A stretch of 64,000 nt of DNA from Neophaeococcomyces mojaviensis (lineage: Eukaryota; Ascomycota; Eurotiomycetes; Chaetothyriales). The notes under the pieces are model-generated. The model did no database searches. It saw only the letters and a list, made by a program, of their open reading frames with translations, and had not been told where the DNA came from. Position numbers and translations under genes: made by a program. Below are positions 57,336 through 64,000 of this stretch, in pieces; position 1 is the first letter of the stretch; every line of letters starts with the position of its first letter. The DNA lies in contig JAPDRQ010000011.1 of assembly GCA_030247915.1 (NCBI GenBank), positions 124,001 to 188,000 on the forward strand, given 5' to 3'.

Positions 57336-58034
57336 GCAAGGATTATAAAGACTGCATAGCCCAGAGTATAGTATTCCTACTTGGCCTCTACAGAATCCAA
57401 TCAGAGCTTTATTGTGTGGTAACCACGCTTGCATCTATCTAATTCCGAGGCACTGCTGTGTCTGTTTCACAAGCGATGCAGTTGTAGAAGAATTTATTGT
57501 CAGTTTTCGTAATCACAAACCCGGCCTAGGTCCAATAGCCCTATACCAAAAGGGTATCTAGCTGTGTTATTTAAAGTTAGATGAGGTTTTTGTACCTACC
57601 TTAGCGCGTTGCGGATATACCGCATCTTTTGCATGTTCACCCACAGCCTGGCGGACATCAGAACTTCTTTTCGAGTCTTTTGTACTGACGGCTGAGATTG
57701 CTGTGAGTTATCTGACCTAGCGGGGCTGTACACGTCTGATACGGCAATCGCCAAGCCCATCATGGATATTTATCTATATGCTGATCAGTAGACTGCGATC
57801 AACTCCCGTCAGGCACCCATTCGACTGTTTTCATCTGATCCGGAACATCTGTCCAATCTTTTATTGTGTTCAAGCTCGTCAAGTCGAATATTGTACACGG
57901 GTAGTAGTTGTTTGCAGTGCTTGCATAGTAGCCTATAGACGCTCTTTTTACTGACCTTACCACGCGCAGCGCAGTTGAAGTCCCTTGAATTGCATCAAAA
58001 TACGAATGGAAAAGACTGCAAGTGTTATGCCTCA
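57336..58034. other. Intergenic region before the first solo LTR
   Basis: About 700 bp; nothing recognised. Confidence 0.4.
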
Positions 58035-58438
58035 GACTGTGTTATGAGGCTTGCCTCCACAGGACTGGTAACAGTACAAGTAGAACCTCACGAGGTATTT
58101 ATTCGTGTAACAGGTGGGTAGTGCAAACAGTATGAGTATAGGGGTGTCAGTATAACTCAGATTGACTACAGAACCATGGCATGACATGAAGGAGACTCGT
58201 ATCTATATATTTCCAGTCATAGTCCTGAATAGGAAGTCTTGTCGTGGTACATTGATCCGTTGGTCCTTTGGTACATGGGTTGTCCCAATGTACCAGTGCA
58301 CCAGTGCACCATTGTACCAGACATTTCCTTAACCGGGAAGGTCTCAGCCCTCATGGCTTGGCGCCTTCGCTTCACCTTCCATGTTTCAGGTGAGGTGGTC
58401 GCAAGACGGCCTGACCTTGGCTGACCCGTAACAGACTG
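58035..58438 (+). mobile_element. Solo LTR, copy A (394 bp) with GACTG target duplication
   Basis: The LTR spans 58040-58433, begins TGTTATGAGG and ends CCCGTAACA, so it has TG...CA ends and a short terminal inverted repeat (TGTTA/TAACA). It is flanked on both sides by GACTG (58035-58039 and 58434-58438), the 5-bp duplication expected from retrotransposon integration. Its 3' half contains several GTACA/TGTACC short inverted motifs. No internal retroelement sequence adjoins it, so it is a solo LTR. Confidence 0.85.
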
Positions 58439-59109
58439 TTTCTGTTAGGTTGGAATATTATAGAAATGCGTGTACAAACACTACATTAGCACGACTGCCA
58501 GCAACAATGTATGATTTAGCTGGAATGCTGCTACAGTATCAAAGCATCGGCTTACTAGCTCGTGCGTACATGAAGTAACTTGTTGTAGCACTTTAGCAGT
58601 TGCATTATAGAGCAAGGATAGAGATGGATAACAATTTCTGCTAGGTTGTATTCTGTAGAGGTTCAGCGATTATAAAAAGGTACTGCAAGGTTGTAACTGT
58701 GTCTAGGATATTTGGCGTAGTTGACGTAGTCAGTAAGTATCCTACTACCTTATAAGACCATAACAATATTTACATCTGAAAGTAGTAGAGTTCTATAGTT
58801 ATATATAATTGTTTTATCCCTAACGAAATAATTATTGAGAATAGTTACATCTTACCTTTATTTCTTTCTTATTTATAATAGTAGTTATTTTAAGAAATGA
58901 TTAAAATTTTAGGAACCTATATTTAGTTATATCTTTATTCTTAGTTATACGCGCTTTAACAATGATCTTAATTTTTGCTATAAGAACTATTCCAATAAGG
59001 ATAAGACAACATCGTAATATAAAATGATATCGTCGTTCACGATGCTATTATGTAGTGTACCAGCAATCGGAACTAAGAGAAATCTAATTCAAGAAGGATT
59101 GTTAGGCAT
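58439..59109. other. AT-rich spacer between the two solo LTRs
   Basis: About 670 bp. It is very AT-rich from about 58740 to 59040, without open frames of note. It may be an old RIP-affected repeat or a natural AT block; I see no reverse transcriptase or gag remains. Confidence 0.45.
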
Positions 59110-59506
59110 ATTGTTGTTACGGGTCAGGCGAGGCCAGGCCGTCTTGCGGCCACCTCACCTGAAACATGGAAGGTCAGGCGAAGCCGCCAAGCCATAAGGG
59201 CTGCGACCTTCCCCGATCAGGAAATATCTGGTACAATAGTGCACTGGTACATTGGGACAGTCCATGTACCAAAGACCCATTAAACCAATGTACCAGAGCA
59301 GGACTTCCTAATCAGGACTATGGCTACGAGTATATAGATACGAATCTCCTTTGTGATATTCCATAGTTCTGTAGTCAATCTAAGTTATACTGACACCCCT
59401 ATACTCATACCGTTCGCACTACCCACCTGTTACACGAGTAAACCAACCAGTGAGGTTCTACTTGTACTGTTACCAGTCCTGTGGAGGCAAGCCTCATAAC
59501 AATTGT
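59110..59506 (-). mobile_element. Solo LTR, copy B (387 bp), inverted, with ATTGT target duplication
   Basis: The LTR spans 59115-59501 and is the reverse complement of copy A with roughly 85-90% identity by eye and a few small indels. On the plus strand it begins TGTTACGGG and ends CATAACA. ATTGT flanks it at 59110-59114 and 59502-59506. Different duplications show that copies A and B inserted separately. Confidence 0.85.
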
Positions 59507-60522
59507 TGCGCTTTATACAACGATCTGGCCAAATAAAGAATTTCCAGAACGACAGTGTGTTGGTGGTTGAGTTTAGCCTAGACATTTCAAGTCTCAGGGC
59601 GCGCATGTGCATGATATTTTCTTTGATGGGATAGACACTTCTTCAACATCAAGCGGCTTATTCTTGACTACCAAACATGTGAAGTTATCAGTCGCAAATA
59701 TCGCTTTAGTTGGGTTCCTGACTGGAAAGCATGCTAGTAACAAAGAAGGAATACTAAAACCTTGTTAATTGACTGATTCGAAATTCTAAACACAGCAATT
59801 GTATTCACGGCCTAGTTACTGCATTCTACGATTAAGGATGGAAATACTCTTTTCGTAAACATGAGGACAAGCTATTTAGTCCTGCATTCAAGGTTAGCTC
59901 ATTCACGTGGAAATGAGGAGTTCTAGAACCGTGAAAAGCTCCAAAGACAAATCTCAGCTGAGCCTCGAGAACTCTTTCCCTATTTGGCGCATAGAGCTTA
60001 GCTTCAGCTCGCTTCTGGGTGCAGGTGGTTCCAGCCAATAGGGGGGTAGCTGCTAAAGATAACAAGCTATCCCACTTTCGATTGCGTCTTAGCCTTACGC
60101 CACGGTGGATCTGCAACGTTTTTCCAAGCCCTTCTATGCAACACATCGGACTGATACTGCTATTTGAATGAATGGATAAGGGTATGGATCAGCAGATTTG
60201 TAGGTAGTAGTTTAGGGTTCGAAAAATGCCGGCCCGGCAGGGATCTAACAAGTCGCGCTCGATGCACCTACAGAATTCCATATGTACTTTACCCAGTTAC
60301 AAGCAACGAGCTTCGTGCTACTTTGTCGGCGTTCGAGCTCCAAGCTGTAATCAAATTCTGTCACAAGTGATCCACACCGCTTCTTCCAAATTCATCCAAT
60401 GAGCCGTTCTGCGTCAGAACTCATGCAGGTGACGCGCGGTTGCTTGCGTGCGGCTGAGGAAGCCAGTGAGGGGTAGATGAGAATTGCCAGATCTGGCGGA
60501 GGAAAGCAGTCACTGCGGCATG
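59507..60522. other. Intergenic region upstream of the Ppo-like gene
   Basis: About 1 kb; only short frames. No further repeat recognised. Confidence 0.4.
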
Positions 60523-60530
60523 TATAAAAA
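60523..60530 (+). promoter_or_regulatory. TATA box of the Ppo-like gene
   Basis: TATAAAAA lies 69 bp upstream of the start codon at 60599, a usual distance for a fungal TATA box with a short leader. Strong TATA boxes are typical of regulated genes. Confidence 0.5.
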
Positions 60531-60598
60531 GCAGTGTCGTGGCCCACAAATCAGGCTGTACGATTTTGTCAGTCCATTAGTTCCTCATCTTCCTAACC

Positions 60599-63500
60599 AT
60601 GGCAGATCTCAAAGCCAAACTGGCCAACGCCATTCCGACCGGTACTGGTCCTAAGTCAGAGTCTAGTCTGTTAGAAAAACTGAAGGCTTGTAATGTCCGC
60701 AACTTCGACACCCTCGCCGATGTCGCCCTTGGTGGCATCAAAGGTGAGCCTTTGGACGACAAGTCATATCTCATGGAGCGTATCATTCAATTGACTTCTG
60801 AATTGCCACTGCATGACCGATTCAGTGACACTTTGACACATAAATTTTTGAACGAACTTTGGACAGAATTAGACCATCCACCACAGAGTTACCTTGGCTA
60901 CGATTTCCGGTATCGCAAGGCCGATGGCTCGAACAATAACATCATGTGGCCTCACATTGGCAAAGCTGGTCAGCCTTACGCAAGGTCAGTACGTCCACGA
61001 AAGATGCAACCTCCTCAGCCAGACCCTGGAGTCATCTTTGACAGCGTTCTGGCTCGAGGAGAATTTCGGCCTCATCCAAACAAAATTTCCTCAGTCCTCT
61101 TCTATGTGGCATCCATAATCATCCATGACTGCTTTCACACAAGTCATGATGATTATGCCATTTCAGAAACGTCGTCGTACCTGGATCTTGCTCCGCTGTA
61201 CGGATCCAACGAAGAACAGCAAATGAAGATGAGGACGCGGAAGGACGGCAAGCTGAAGCCTGATTGCTTTTCTGACAGTAGAATTCTAGGCTTTCCACCG
61301 GGTGTTGGTGTCCTCCTTATCATGTTTAACCGTTTCCATAACATGGTTGTTGAGAATCTGGCCAAGGTCGACGAGAATGGTCGGTTCTCGCGAATTAAGA
61401 GTTCGGATCGGGCTACCAGAAGACGAACAGGTCTTACATCCAAACCCAGACCCGATGAAGCCAAACCCGGTGAACCCAAACCCGATGAGACCGAACCAAC
61501 ACCAGATGAGCTCTATGACGAAGCTCTCTTCCAGACTGGACGGCTCGTCACGTGTGGAATGTACATCAATATCGTCCTCGGTGACTATGTAAGGACTATA
61601 TTGGGTCTGAACAGAGTCGATACCCATTGGAACCTTGATCCGAGGCAGGACTACGGAAAAACACTTGTTGGCGAGAAAATACCAGAAGCCGGAGGCAACC
61701 AGTGTTCTGCTGAGTTCAGTCTTGTCTACCGATGGCATTCTACCGTGTCCGAGCGAGATGAGGATTGGACCAAGAAGTTCATAAAGAACATCTCAGAGAA
61801 TTCAGATCTTGCCAAAAAATTCCCAAATCTTGCAAAAATGGACCTCAAGGACCCTAAGGCTTTCTTATTCTTGGCTCAGGCATGGGCTGATGACTTAAAG
61901 GACCAAGACCCTCAAAAGCGAAACTTTGAAGATCTCACACGGACAGATGGACGCTTTTCCGACGATGATCTGTGCCGCATCTGGGTCGAGAGTGTGGATG
62001 ATGTGGCAGGCGCCTTTGGCGCCAACCACGTTCCGCATAACTTGAAGTTTGTCGAAGTTCTAAGCATGTAAGTTCACGAATCTCGCTACTGCAATATATA
62101 GAGCTTGCTAATACCGACCATAGACTCCAATCGAGGGCCTGGAACCTCGCCAGTCTTAACGAGTTCCGGGAGTACTTCAAGCTGGCGCCACACAAGACTT
62201 TCGAGTCGATCAATCCTGATCCGAAAGTCGCTAAATCGTTGGAAAGACTCTACGGACATCCAGACAACGTTGAGATTTATCCTGGCATTGTTGTCGAGAG
62301 TGCCAAGAAACCCATGTCACCGGGTAGTGGTCTTTGTGCAAGCTGGACCACCTCCAGGGCTATTCTTGCTGATGCTGTGGCCTTGACTCGTGGCGACCGT
62401 TTCTATACCGTTGATTACACTCCTGCTAACCTGACAAACTGGGGCTTCAAAACAGCAAGCAATGATTTGGATATTAACCACGGGGCTGTGTTCTACAAGC
62501 TCGTCCTGAATGCCTTTCCGAACCACATTGCAAAGAACTCGGTTTATGCACATTTCCCTCTCGTCAACCCTCCCGAAAACAAGACGCTCCTGAAAGGCAT
62601 GAATCGAGTTCATCTCTATAGCTTTGATAAGCCAAAGCCACGTAGCAAGGTCGAAGTTGAGCCATCCGCTGAGGTTGGTACCAAAGCAGAAAGTCTGCTT
62701 GTAGATCGGCTACCTCAATTTGGAGCCGATAAAGCTGCATTGAAAGGTGGGGCAGCAAAAATTTCTTTCTCAGAGGCTGTGCTGTCCAATGACAAGTGGC
62801 AGTCAGTCGCAACCAAATTCTACACTTCGACACTGGAACAGCTCTGGCAAAAAGAGCAGTATGAACTCGGCGGTTGGCAAGAAGTGGACGTGGTGGCCAA
62901 TGTGCTCAATGCGGCGCACGCTAACTTCATTACTACAATCTTGGACATTCCGATCTCCCCAGATGGCGAACCAGATGAGCCACATAGTTTATTGTCTACT
63001 CTAGGTCACGTCTTTGAGACTGCCTTCAATGTCAACGCTCAGCCTCGAGGTCTATACACTGCAGTTCGCGACCTCACCCACTGGTTCGTTGGCGCTGTGG
63101 AATCGGCTTTTGGAAACGATGCCAATGAGAATGATTTGGGACAAGCAGCATTTGCGAAGCTCAAGCAGGTCAATGGTGCTCACACTAAGGAGATGGCATG
63201 GCATGACATTCTGCCTATGGCAGCCTTGATGCTAACGCATCTCTCCCGCTCTTCTGCTGCGGCAGTTGAGTCTATCTTCCCCCAACCCAAGTCTGCAACT
63301 TCAGGATCTACAAATACTGTTGCATTCAGAGCGACTACTGACGTTGGCGACGCAAAGAAGGGTGACGTTTTTGTGGCCCAAGTTTCTAAGGATAATGCTT
63401 CGCAGCTTGGACCTGACATGAAGCTATCCCAAGAGGTTGCTGAAATCGCAAACAAGGCGATAAAGGATATTATTAGCAAGGTAAAGGGCATCGAGAGGAC

Positions 63501-63621
63501 GCCAGGCCCTGGTGGAATGATAAAGAAGATTGAAATCGGCGGAGAGGTTAAGTACTTGAACGCTACTGAGAGTGATTATGTAACGTATCCGGTGGGACTG
63601 AAGGTGAGATGGAAGAAGTAG
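60599..63621 (+). CDS. ppo: Ppo-type fatty-acid dioxygenase with degenerate P450 half, 2 exons
   Basis: Exons 60599-62067 and 62124-63621 encode 988 residues. Ppo enzymes oxidise C18 fatty acids to hydroperoxides; in bifunctional members a C-terminal P450 then isomerises them to diols (psi factors). The N-terminal heme peroxidase domain is well kept: distal His176 in IIHDCFHTSHDD, the TSSYLDLAPLYG block, FPPGVGVLLIMFNRFHN, and catalytic Tyr377 with proximal His380 in VYRWHS. An acidic Pro/Lys insertion (KPRPDEAKPGEPKPDE) interrupts it near residue 285. The P450 half is recognisable (DVVANVLNAAHANFI, GLYTAVRDLTHWFVG and a conserved C-terminal end) but the Cys heme loop is missing. The protein is probably only a dioxygenase. 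Confidence 0.88.
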
Positions 63622-64000
63622 GCATCACACCATCTGCCGGGCTAGCGTGGTGCGCTTCAGTCTACCGACTGCAAAAAGTGTTGGTGTCGTGGATATTGTT
63701 CGAAGCCTTGATGAGAGAATTTCCGCCACTAGTGTTGAACGAGTTTGCTTGCCATCATGAGCCTTCGCTGTGAGTCTGACTAGGGTCATCGATTTTTGTA
63801 TACAAACTGCACGCTATTTCTGCCTTACATGATTTTAGGCTGTATGATAATTGATAGTTTTTTGTTACGAAAGTACTCCTGCACTAAGGGGAAGCACAAT
63901 TTGGAACATATACATGAAAATATTGCTACGAAGTTTCGAGGTGACGTGCAGACTACAGTAGTATGGCGCCGACCAAATTAAGGTGGGACTTAATGAATGT
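63622..64000. other. 3' flank of the Ppo-like gene
   Basis: About 380 bp to the window end; nothing recognised beyond likely 3' UTR and terminator sequence. Confidence 0.35.

Noticed and set aside
58040..59501. One foldback or long-TIR DNA transposon made of both arms
   Set aside because: Each arm alone has TG...CA ends and its own matching 5-bp duplication, which fits two solo LTR insertions better than one element with 390-bp TIRs.

Overview
The window is nuclear DNA of a filamentous ascomycete (Pezizomycotina). The evidence is short GT-AG introns of about 45-75 nt with CTAAC/CTAAT-like branch sites, compact gene spacing, fungal families (Ppo fatty-acid oxygenase, Blm10, Gpi18, the DUF2415 WD protein, MAL-type permeases) and repeat decay of the RIP type. 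The genus cannot be told from sequence alone.

Layout. 1-6.4 kb is ordinary gene space: the 5' part of a dynactin p150 gene (-), an MBL-fold hydrolase (+) and a DUF2415 WD-repeat protein (+). 8.0-19.2 kb is an 11.15-kb three-gene block, read here as one DNA transposon: a RecQ-type helicase (+), a DUF6589-like protein (-) and a Ulp1/C48-type cysteine protease (+). It has putative 7-bp terminal inverted repeats, a 4-bp target duplication (GTGA) and six copies of a 28-29-bp imperfect palindrome outside its coding exons. This is the most interesting part of the window.

20.9-24.5 kb holds a kinase-like gene (-), mitochondrial ribosomal protein bL21m (-) and the 60S biogenesis factor Nsa2 (+); the last two share a divergent promoter. 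25.3-34.3 kb is a sugar-use group, all on the minus strand: a GH31 alpha-xylosidase/alpha-glucosidase, a MAL-type alpha-glucoside permease whose last intron lacks a 3' AG, and a second MFS sugar/polyol transporter. Together they could import and hydrolyse alpha-linked sugars. After a 3-kb gap, 37.4-49.2 kb is housekeeping: a multi-KH RNA-binding protein, the GPI mannosyltransferase Gpi18 and the proteasome activator Blm10/PA200 (all +).

49.2-60.6 kb is a gene-poor repeat island: a 3.17-kb MULE with perfect 56-bp G-rich TIRs and a transposase frame broken by 18 stops, remnants of decayed genes, a small beta-rich protein gene that seems frameshifted, and two solo LTRs of one family in opposite orientation, each with its own 5-bp target duplication. 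The window ends with a Ppo-type fatty-acid dioxygenase whose C-terminal P450-like half lacks the heme-thiolate Cys loop. No tRNA, rRNA or CRISPR array was seen.
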